Positions 1-5,900 of a stretch of 6,274 bases of DNA are shown here, in pieces; the stretch's first letter is position 1, and each line of letters starts with the position of its first letter. The DNA lies in NCBI GenBank assembly GCA_964541595.1, contig CAZIRO010000159.1:1-6274 (forward strand). The letters are read 5' to 3'. The position numbers and the translations under genes were made by a program. This DNA is from CAZIRO01 sp964541595 (GTDB lineage Bacteria; Acidobacteriota; HRBIN11). The notes beneath the pieces are model-generated. The model had not been told where the DNA came from. It was given only the letters and a program-made list of their open reading frames with translations, and did not search any database.

Positions 1-14
1 CGTCTCCCGTCCCG

Positions 15-49
15 GAGACCTGAGACCGGACACCCGACACCTGAGACCG
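15..49 (+). repeat. Heptameric tandem repeat tract, consensus GA(G/C)ACCN, five units
   Basis: Five successive 7-bp units can be read in register: GAGACCT, GAGACCG, GACACCC, GACACCT, GAGACCG. Units differ mainly at positions 3 and 7, so it is a degenerate but clearly periodic tract. The octamer CCCGTCCC stands just in front at 6-13. The same heptamer recurs at 1171-1191, where CCCGTCCC also lies upstream. Heptameric short tandem repeats in intergenic DNA are known from other bacteria, for example the STRR sequences of filamentous cyanobacteria. No function can be read from the sequence. Confidence 0.7.
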
Positions 50-60
50 GTGGCCACCGG
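47..60. promoter_or_regulatory. 14-bp perfect palindrome CCGGTGG/CCACCGG
   Basis: Bases 47-53 (CCGGTGG) are followed directly by their reverse complement (54-60), and a third copy of CCGGTGG stands at 74-80. A two-fold symmetric site with an added half-site would suit a dimeric regulator. It could equally be part of the repeat element that ends here, since its first three bases overlap the last heptamer. Function is not shown. Confidence 0.35.
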
Positions 61-109
61 CATATCGGTAGATCCGGTGGTTTCCCTGTCCCATTGCCTG
101 TCTCGATCT

Positions 110-130
110 CAGGTACAATTTTTGTACCTG
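110..130. promoter_or_regulatory. 21-bp palindrome, candidate upstream activator site for sigma-54 promoter
   Basis: The 9-bp arm CAGGTACAA (110-118) and its exact reverse complement TTGTACCTG (122-130) flank a TTT spacer. The centre lies about 195 bp upstream of the predicted transcription start, which is within the usual range for binding sites of sigma-54 enhancer-binding proteins such as PilR or NtrC. Two TGTC words at 87-90 and 99-102, 12 bp apart, lie just upstream. TGTC-type cores have been described for PilR sites in Pseudomonas, so they are also worth noting. As a terminator the hairpin would be weak, because it is not followed by a T tract. Confidence 0.4.
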
Positions 131-288
131 TTGGGGGCCACAAATGGTCCGAATGCCGGGAATCGGGTGAAAACGCTCGGAACGGCAAGGGAGAGTGCAT
201 GGACGGGTGTGTACGAAAAGTGTTGTGTGGATGCAGCAGTGAAAAAATGCCAGGAGACGCTCCTGATCGGTGTTCCCATTCCTCCACT

Positions 289-305
289 TTGGCATCGTTT
301 TTGCT
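289..305 (+). promoter_or_regulatory. Sigma-54 (-24/-12) promoter of the first pilin gene
   Basis: TTGGCATCGTTTTTGCT matches the sigma-54 consensus (TGGCAC, 5 bp, TTGCW) at every position except T for the last C of TGGCAC. The invariant GG (291-292) and GC (303-304) are exactly 12 bp apart. The predicted start of transcription is near 316, giving a leader of about 29 nt with the Shine-Dalgarno sequence in it. Pilin genes of Pseudomonas, Myxococcus and Geobacter are known to be driven by sigma-54 with PilR-type activators. An AT-rich TATAAA at 306-311 could serve as a sigma-70 -10 box, but no good -35 box stands at the right distance. Confidence 0.8.
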
Positions 306-330
306 TATAAAATTATGCAAATTCCCATAT

Positions 331-339
331 GGAGGAGGA
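331..339 (+). promoter_or_regulatory. Strong ribosome binding site that sets the start of the first pilin
   Basis: GGAGGAGGA ends 5 bases before the ATG at 345, an almost perfect match to the anti-Shine-Dalgarno sequence. It rules out the earlier in-frame ATG at 270, which lies upstream of the sigma-54 promoter and would put 34 residues in front of the prepilin cleavage site. Confidence 0.85.
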
Positions 340-344
340 CCCGT

Positions 345-956
345 ATGATCAGACGTAAGAAGGGCAAGGGATTCTCTCTGATCGAACTGCTGATCGTGGT
401 GGCGATCATCGGGATCATCGCCGCGATCGCCATCCCGAATCTGCTCTCCGCGATCCAGAAAGGACGGCAGAAGCGCACGATGGGGGATATGAAATCACTC
501 GGCACGGCGATTGAAACGGTGCAGACGGACTGTGCGGCGTATCCCGCCGGTGTAGCCGGAAACGTGGGTGCCAACTGTTCCGATGCCGGTACGGGTACGC
601 TGGCAGAAGGCCTGCTCAAGGGTGGCTGGCTGCAGAACCCCATCCTGTGTGACGGCTGGCGGACCCTGTTCGTATACGGAGACGCGACGACCACTGGTGG
701 GACTAAAGTGACGATCAGTGATGCCAACTGTCTGGCCGTATTTTCCGACTGGGGAACAACCTACGGCCTGCAGAGCAAGGGACGCGATGTGGTGGATGAC
801 TGTGGCATGCCCAATTTTAATGCTACCAAGGGTACTTACGAGTCTCCTGGTGCGTGTCCGGGCTCCGCGACGTGCGCGGGCCACAACAAGTTTGACTGTG
901 ACATTACCTTTGCCGGCGGACAGTTTGTGGCCTTTCCGGAGGGCATGCAGAAGTAA
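345..956 (+). CDS. Type IV pilin-like / GspG-like prepilin, cysteine-rich (203 aa)
   Basis: This is a secreted pilin subunit predicted to be cut and N-methylated by prepilin peptidase and then built into a type IV pilus or pseudopilus. A short basic leader (MIRRKKGKG, residues 1-9) ends in Gly9. Mature residue +1 is Phe10, with Glu14 at +5 and Pro31 at +22, inside the classic hydrophobic helix (about 10-36). A GRQKRT stretch follows, as in many GspG-like pilins. The C-terminal half has DGW (103-105) with LFVY (108-111) and a GRD loop (146-148), which recall the GspG core, where DPWG-x-PY is usual. Unusually, it carries eight cysteines (63, 78, 102, 129, 153, 171, 177, 185), all in the exported part, enough for four disulfides. 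It is preceded by a sigma-54 promoter and followed by a strong terminator, so it is probably made as a single-gene transcript at high level. The pilin class is certain. Whether it is the major pilus subunit, a minor pilin or a secretion pseudopilin is not. Confidence 0.92.
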   Translation: MIRRKKGKGFSLIELLIVVAIIGIIAAIAIPNLLSAIQKGRQKRTMGDMKSLGTAIETVQTDCAAYPAGVAGNVGANCSDAGTGTLAEGLLKGGWLQNPILCDGWRTLFVYGDATTTGGTKVTISDANCLAVFSDWGTTYGLQSKGRDVVDDCGMPNFNATKGTYESPGACPGSATCAGHNKFDCDITFAGGQFVAFPEGMQK

Positions 957-988
957 CGGTTTTCACCTCCCATACAAACACAAAACAC

Positions 989-1046
989 AACCCGTGGCAC
1001 CGCCCTGCTGCGGGAGCGGCGGGTGTCACGGGTTTGTTTTTGTTTG
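989..1046 (+). terminator. Strong rho-independent terminator behind the first pilin gene
   Basis: AACCCGTG (989-996) pairs perfectly with CACGGGTT (1027-1034). The stem continues with a G-U pair (997/1026) and CACCGCC (998-1004) against GGCGGGTG (1018-1025) with one bulged G, closing a 13-nt loop. A T-rich run (1033-1046, TTGTTTTTGTTT and on) follows. An A-rich run (974-990) precedes the stem, so the element could also stop transcription arriving from the right. It begins 32 bp after the pilin stop codon. Confidence 0.88.
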
Positions 1047-1091
1047 CGACGTCGGATGCACCCGGGTGGAGGGATATTGATGCGATCTGAA

Positions 1092-1113
1092 ATCGGGACG
1101 GGCGATGGGGCAG
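1092..1113 (+). repeat. Dispersed 22-bp element, copy 1
   Basis: This stretch starts ATCGGGACGGG and matches 6135-6156 at 19 of 22 positions. In both places it lies in intergenic DNA roughly 80 bp from a heptamer tract, which suggests that both belong to one larger intergenic repeat family. It could instead be chance similarity in G-rich DNA. Confidence 0.4.
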
Positions 1114-1151
1114 TGTGGGTGCCCATTCGGTCATGGGATTGTTCCCGTCCC
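1095..1151. repeat. Inverted repeat with nested small stem
   Basis: GGGACGGG (1095-1102) and CCCGTCCC (1144-1151) are exact reverse complements 41 bp apart. Inside, CCCAT (1122-1126) and ATGGG (1133-1137) form a second small stem around a 6-nt loop. The same octamer CCCGTCCC also stands in front of the heptamer tract at 6-13. A folded leader RNA or a remnant of a repeat element are both possible. There is no T tract, so it is not a classical terminator. Confidence 0.4.
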
Positions 1152-1170
1152 CTGGGATACCGATCTTCCC

Positions 1171-1191
1171 GACATCTGACACCTGACACCT
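1171..1191 (+). repeat. Heptameric tandem repeat tract, second locus
   Basis: Three units, GACATCT, GACACCT and GACACCT, stand in register, followed by a decayed fourth (GAGAGAT). This is the same 7-bp motif as at 15-49 and in the same orientation, again in non-coding DNA upstream of a pilin gene, with CCCGTCCC 20 bp before it. Confidence 0.65.
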
Positions 1192-1274
1192 GAGAGATGT
1201 ATTTTTCCCTGTACGGGGTGTGCGCTCGATGGGTGCAGTTCACGGTCAAACCCCTGATCTGGCAGGCAGGACGT

Positions 1275-1940
1275 ATGATCGTATGGTTGCGCATGCGCCG
1301 ACAACGGCATCGAAGACGTTCCCATGCGCACGGGAACAACGTCGTCGGATATACCCTGATCGAAATCCTGATCGTGGTCGCGGTCATCGGGATCATCGTC
1401 GCCATTGCCATCCCGAACCTGCTTTCCTCGCTGCAACGAAGCCGACAGAAACGCACCATGGCCGACATCCGCATGATTACACTGGCACTGGAATCCGCAC
1501 GCACGGACTGCAACGCATATCCGGATGATACCGGCGCGTTTTCCAGAGACTGTGTGAATGCGGAAGCACCGGCCCAATCGTTGCGTTCGGGTCAGTGGAT
1601 CGGCGATCCCATGCCGCTCTGTGACGGATGGCGACGTCCCTTTTACTATGACGACCCGAGCGGTGCAGGACCTTCGGTTCTGATCAGCGATCCGAGCTGC
1701 CTGGCGCTCCCGGCCTATAACAGTGGGAAGGGACTCAATGCGTATTATATCTTGAGTTACGGGCGAGACGGCTCACCGGACTGTCGATTTGGGGTGTGGG
1801 ACGCAAGGAACCGTATGTGTTCGACTTCCGGGGTCACGTGTTCGGGTTCCGCCTGTGCGGGGTTTTCTTCGTTCAATTGTGACATTGCCGCCTGTATGGG
1901 CCACTTTGTCTCCTATCCCGCCGGCTTTCAGAAACAGTGA
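1275..1940 (+). CDS. Type IV pilin-like / GspG-like prepilin with long Arg-rich leader (221 aa)
   Basis: This is a paralogue of the pilin at 345-956, with the same predicted processing by prepilin peptidase and assembly into a pilus or pseudopilus. The leader is 25 residues long and very basic (RMRRQRHRRR at 6-15), ending in Gly25. Mature +1 is Tyr26, Glu30 is at +5, and the hydrophobic helix spans about 26-52. SRQKRTM (56-62) matches the sibling. DGWRRPFYY (117-125) and SYGRDG (161-166) give a clearer GspG-like core than in the sibling. Ten cysteines (79, 93, 116, 142, 170, 182, 189, 194, 202, 207) include eight that align with those of the first pilin. Mature lengths are nearly equal (196 and 194). 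The start at 1275 is chosen because AGGCAGG (1264-1270) precedes it and because GGAC..GTATGATC surrounds both pilin starts. ATG 1293 would give a 19-residue leader but has no Shine-Dalgarno. Tyr at +1 is tolerated but uncommon. Its stop is 10 bp from the convergent neighbour's stop. Confidence 0.88.
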   Translation: MIVWLRMRRQRHRRRSHAHGNNVVGYTLIEILIVVAVIGIIVAIAIPNLLSSLQRSRQKRTMADIRMITLALESARTDCNAYPDDTGAFSRDCVNAEAPAQSLRSGQWIGDPMPLCDGWRRPFYYDDPSGAGPSVLISDPSCLALPAYNSGKGLNAYYILSYGRDGSPDCRFGVWDARNRMCSTSGVTCSGSACAGFSSFNCDIAACMGHFVSYPAGFQKQ

Positions 1941-1950
1941 AATCTCCCGA

Positions 1951-2976
1951 TCACCATATGTATGGTCGCGACACGGTACCGGAAAAAATCAGGGACTCGG
2001 GGTGCGGTTCAATCCGGTTGAACACGGGGTTGTACCGGAAGGGTCGTCCATACGGGTCCCGCAGGGGTCCGGTATACCCGATATTTCGCAGTTCCTCCAG
2101 GGAAGCCGGGGATCTGCCCATGGTGCGGACGAATTGTGTCCACCATTTCTGGATTTCCTGCGCCTGAAGCCACAACTGCAGGTCATGGATGTGTGAGCGT
2201 GCGACCTTCCAGGTGAGACTGTCTTTCCGGGCGGTCCGGTAGATCGCTCGCCAGACGGCCAGCGCCTCACGGATATTTCCGGCTTCCCCCCGCAGTCGGG
2301 CCAGCCAGGAGCGGGTCCACAGCGGCGCGTGCGGCACCCGGGAGGCGTGCATGAAATAGTTGTACGCGCGATCCAGGTAGCGCTTGCGGAGTCGCGCGTA
2401 GAGTTCGGGAGAAGTGCCGGATGGAGACGCCCGCAGGCGGGATAACGTGAAGATGTCATCCGTGGTGGATGTCAGCGGTATGTCCGCGGAGAGTGTCGTA
2501 GATGCGTAAGCCACCAGTTGATGTGCCGTCAGCCAGTAGTAGTATCCGGCGTCGACCGAGATTTCCCAGCTGTTCGGGTTGTTCTTCAGGCCGAGATCCA
2601 GAATGGGAATGGCGCAGTCTTCCAGTCGATGTTCTTCAAAGAAGCAGATGAGCGCACCCAGCCGGTAAGCATCTACGAAGAGGGGATCGAGTTCCGCGAT
2701 GAGTTCGAATATCTTATGAATGTATTTCGCCCGCAGGGGATTTTCCATACTGCCGTAAAACTGGATGGCCCACAGGTAAATGATATCGGCCATGGTTTCG
2801 CGAAACCCGATGGACAGGAAATCCAGCATCTGACCGCGCGGCAGATACGTGACAGAATAAATTTTGGGAAATACGTCTCCGAATCGATGTTCTGTCCAGA
2901 CATTCGTCCATACCGCAGCCAGAAGTGTGAGTCCCAGAAAAAACGTCGCCTGTTTATTCCGAAGACCCGGCTGCAT
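1951..2976 (-). CDS. Membrane-anchored TPR-like helical repeat protein (341 aa)
   Basis: A single hydrophobic segment near the N-terminus (about residues 10-27) predicts a signal anchor, with the rest outside the cytoplasmic membrane. The stretch YLPRGQMLDFLSIGFRE followed by ADIIYLWAIQFYG (44-75) is a signature I recognise from hypothetical TPR-type proteins in Acidobacteriota and related bacteria. TPR-like helix pairs follow: AELDPLFVDAYRLGALICFF (94-113), LDLGLKNNPNSWEISVDAGYYYWL (126-149) and a further helical block at 195-260. The C-terminal end has RSPASLEELRNIGY and then DPYGRPFRYNP (307-317), close to the DPWG-x-PY motif of GspG-type pilins. No enzymatic motif is visible. It is the second gene of an operon. 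Its ATG lies inside the upstream gene (23-bp overlap), with GGAG at 2987-2990 ten bases upstream, so translational coupling is likely. A role as scaffold or partner for pilin assembly is inference from context. Confidence 0.8.
   Translation of the reverse strand: MQPGLRNKQATFFLGLTLLAAVWTNVWTEHRFGDVFPKIYSVTYLPRGQMLDFLSIGFRETMADIIYLWAIQFYGSMENPLRAKYIHKIFELIAELDPLFVDAYRLGALICFFEEHRLEDCAIPILDLGLKNNPNSWEISVDAGYYYWLTAHQLVAYASTTLSADIPLTSTTDDIFTLSRLRASPSGTSPELYARLRKRYLDRAYNYFMHASRVPHAPLWTRSWLARLRGEAGNIREALAVWRAIYRTARKDSLTWKVARSHIHDLQLWLQAQEIQKWWTQFVRTMGRSPASLEELRNIGYTGPLRDPYGRPFRYNPVFNRIEPHPESLIFSGTVSRPYIW
2954..2976 (-). other. 23-bp overlap of two operon genes
   Basis: The helical-repeat gene starts at 2976, before the stop of the fusion gene at 2956-2954, and the two are in different frames. 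Such a stop-after-start overlap usually means one mRNA and coupled translation, and it argues that the two products are needed together. Confidence 0.8.
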
Positions 2977-5900
2977 GACGTTGCCACTCCGTAAATCGCT
3001 GGATGAGTGCGGAGAGTGGTCGAATTTTCCGGTACCGTTGAACGATCTCCTGACAGAATGCCGGATCCAGGTGACATCCCTGAAGCAGTGCCCAGTCCAG
3101 TGGTGGAAGCCTATCTTTCTGATGCAGCCATTGTCGCATGAGCCGTCGAGCAGTGTTCGGATGGTGACTCAGCACCGCAAGTTCGATCGTGAACTGACGC
3201 GACAGTGGCGCGAGTTGGGCAAAACGGGCGATCCAGGGGCGCAGCCGTTGCCACCACTTCCGGGCCATGCGCACGTCCATCTGGCTCTCGAGGAGGATCT
3301 GTGTTCGATACCGCAGGATCAGTGCCTGTTGCAGTTCCGGCCGGTTGGAGAGTTGTGTAAAACGGGTCATGACATCCCGGGGATCCCACGGGGGCTGGAG
3401 ATAAAACGCCAGTGGGAAAGGTGGGGGGGTCTGCGTATCGGAAAGTTGCAACGGCGGACCGTCCGATAGAGGGGTGTGTGCTCGTTCCTGCACAAAGAGT
3501 TGTGCCTGCCACAATCGGAGAAGACGGGGGTTCTGCATACGCCGGTCCTGCATGACGGCGATAATACCCCGCATCATCTCTGTTCGGGATTCCGTAAATG
3601 CGGGCGAGTGAATGTATCGATACCAGAACAACCCGGTGGGTGCATGCAGACGGTTGTCCAGGCGATCGATCAGCGTCACGGAGAACCGCTGAAACAGATC
3701 GCGGGGTGCGCGATATTCCAGAAAGTGGTTATCGTCCGTATTTTCCATATCGGTGAAGGACGCGATCAGATCGACCGTGATGGGGCTCAGATGTTGCAGG
3801 TAGAGCAACGCCGACAGGCGGTCGATATGGATCTCGGCGAGTTGTTTTGCCACCTCCGGGTATCGCAGACGCGTTTGCATTTGTGACCAATCCATCCGGA
3901 TCGGCTGCAGTGATCCGAGCAGGAGGACGTCTTTACTGTTTCCCTGGAACCCATACACGTATGGAAATACGGCACGGAAACTCCGTACCATCGCGGCGAA
4001 CGTTTCGTCGTGCATTTCATACGCCTGGACCCACTGCAGATAGATCCCGTGCGGACGGAGCACATGCCGTGCCCGTTCGTAAAAGTCCCGGCTGAACAGT
4101 GCACCGGTCCCTGCCATCCACGGATTGGACGGTTCGGAGATGATCACGTCGTACTTCTGGCGGGTGTACAGTAGATAACTCCGGGCATCGTCGACGATCA
4201 GGTGAAACCGGGGATCTGCGAAGGGGTTCCCGTTCCACGGGGAAAAAATCCGCGTGGCCTCAGGCATGGCACGGATAATATCGACAACGTCCAGCCGGCG
4301 AATGGGGTGTTTCAACACGGCGCCGGCGGTTGTGCCACTCGCCAGTCCGATGATGAGCACGTCTTTCGGATCGGGATGCAACACCAGCGGGATATGCCCG
4401 CTCAATATCTGCGTCGGCATGTCCCCGATAGACGACGCATCGACTTTGCCGTTCACGAACAGAGAAATGCTGCGTCTTTTACGTTGCACAGGGTTGTTCC
4501 TTGCGGGGACAAATTCCACGACCATGAGATGCGCGGCCGGATCGTCTTTAAACAGCAGCATGCGTCTATGCTGAATCTGTTCCCGGACCACCCGCAGGGG
4601 CGGCGGTTGCAGGGTACGGCGGAACGGTGCCAGAGAGAACCATCGTGGGTCCCAGGGACCGGCCAGCACATGCCATGCCATGATACCGCTCCATACGACC
4701 ACTGCGCCGGCAACGGCCAGCGTCCATCGTCGTCGGCTGTTTCGCTGCGTATACAGTGCGACGATACCCAGTCCGAGTATCCCGTTCCCGATCGCCGAGA
4801 ACCGGAGCAATCGTTCAACGCCCAGCACGGGTAATAACAGCAGACCGGAAAGGAGTGATCCCGTGACGTTGCCCCACGTATCCCATGCGTAGACCCGACC
4901 CGTGTCGTATCCCAGACGGGCCAGACTGCGGCTCAACCCCTTCACGACCAGGGGTAGCGACATACCGATGAGTACGGTGGGCACCAGCATGATCAGAAAA
5001 CAGAGCAGTAACTTGCCGGATTCATACAGATAGAACGCCCCGACTCGCTGCGAAAACAGACTCGCGTACTGCTGGAAAAACCACGGAATATAGGGATACA
5101 CGGGGATCAACGCGATGACCGTCAGACCCACACCCAGCTGGGTCCATCCGAAAAACGCCATGGGGTTCCGGATGCGCGCGTCCAGACGTGCAAGGATGGC
5201 ACTCCCGATGGCAATGCCGCTGATGAACGCGGCCAGCATGATGGAAAACGAATAGGTACTTGACCCCAGGACGATCCCGAAGAAGCGTGTCCAGGCGATC
5301 TCATACGCGAATCCCATCAGGCCTTCAATAAAGATCACGAGCAGCCCGACACGCACGAGCCAGGGCGACCATTCCGGCACGTCGGCCCCCGCCGCAGGGG
5401 ACATCGCGTGGTCTCCCGGAGCCGCGGCTCCGGATGCTGTCTCATAACGGGTGAGCAACAGTGCCGTCAGTCCTACAAGCCCGTTGAGCAGTGCGAGAAG
5501 CATCAGACTTGCACGCATGCCGAGTACCGGCATGAACAGGAAGGCCATGGCGAGCGTACCCAGTACGGCGCCAAAAGCGTTGACTGCATACAGTTGAGAC
5601 GCCCGCCGCCCGACCACACGCATGCTCTCCGTCACGTGCCGAACCAGCGCCGGGTATGTCCCGCCCATGAGGATGGTCGGAGGCAGCAGCAGTATGGCGG
5701 ATACCACAATCTTTGCCCATATACCGGTCGCCGCACCGGCGTGTTCCGGTGTGTAGTGAATCCACTGAGCATAGAGACGTGCGGTCCATTCACGCAGGGG
5801 CAGGTAAATGACAGCGTATAGACCGACGCCGACTTCCAGATAGGCGTATAGCTTCAGTGGGTTGGCCATACGGTCGGCCCATCGTCCAAGCCACCAGCTG

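Larger units (their letters stand above)
1..344. other. Non-coding upstream region of the first pilin gene
   Basis: No convincing gene lies here. Two short overlapping open frames on the plus strand (50-310 and 94-348) have no good ribosome binding site, no recognisable protein features and a composition typical of chance frames. What the stretch does hold is regulatory or repetitive. There is a 7-bp tandem repeat (15-49), a 14-bp perfect palindrome (47-60) with a further half-site at 74-80, a 21-bp palindrome (110-130), a sigma-54 promoter (289-305) and a strong Shine-Dalgarno sequence (331-339). The long distance from promoter to window edge is normal for a sigma-54 gene that needs upstream activator sites. 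Confidence 0.75.
957..1274. other. Intergenic spacer between the two pilin genes
   Basis: No gene is supported in these 318 bp. The left part is a rho-independent terminator (989-1046). The right part holds a copy of a dispersed 22-bp element (1092-1113), an inverted repeat (1095-1102 with 1144-1151) with a small inner stem (1122-1126 with 1133-1137), and a second heptamer tract (1171-1191). I found no convincing sigma-70 or sigma-54 promoter for the second pilin. It may use a poor promoter, another sigma factor, or read-through of the terminator. Confidence 0.7.

Noticed and set aside
1..60. CRISPR array or telomere-like repeat
   Set aside because: Units are 7 bp with no spacers of constant length, and the tract is short and degenerate.
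270..344. Earlier ATG for the first pilin
   Set aside because: It lies before the sigma-54 promoter, and the strong Shine-Dalgarno at 331-339 points to the ATG at 345, which gives a normal 9-residue leader.
50..348. Two short plus-strand open frames upstream of the first pilin
   Set aside because: They overlap each other, lack ribosome binding sites and protein features, and run across the sigma-54 promoter.
1197..1274. Earlier ATG for the second pilin
   Set aside because: It abuts the heptamer tract, has no spaced ribosome binding site and would make a 51-residue leader before the cleavage site.
1200..1274. Sigma-54 or sigma-70 promoter for the second pilin
   Set aside because: TGGCAGGCAGG at 1260-1270 lacks the GC element at the right spacing, and no -35/-10 pair with a good spacer was found.
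836..1513. Long minus-strand open frame across both pilins and the spacer
   Set aside because: It is antisense to two clear genes, crosses the terminator and the repeats, and shows no recognisable protein features.
1953..1967. Hairpin ACCATA/TATGGT as a terminator between the convergent genes
   Set aside because: The stem is short and AT-rich and no T tract follows on either strand.
2518..2994. Plus-strand open frame opposite the helical-repeat gene
   Set aside because: It is the antisense shadow of a well-supported gene.
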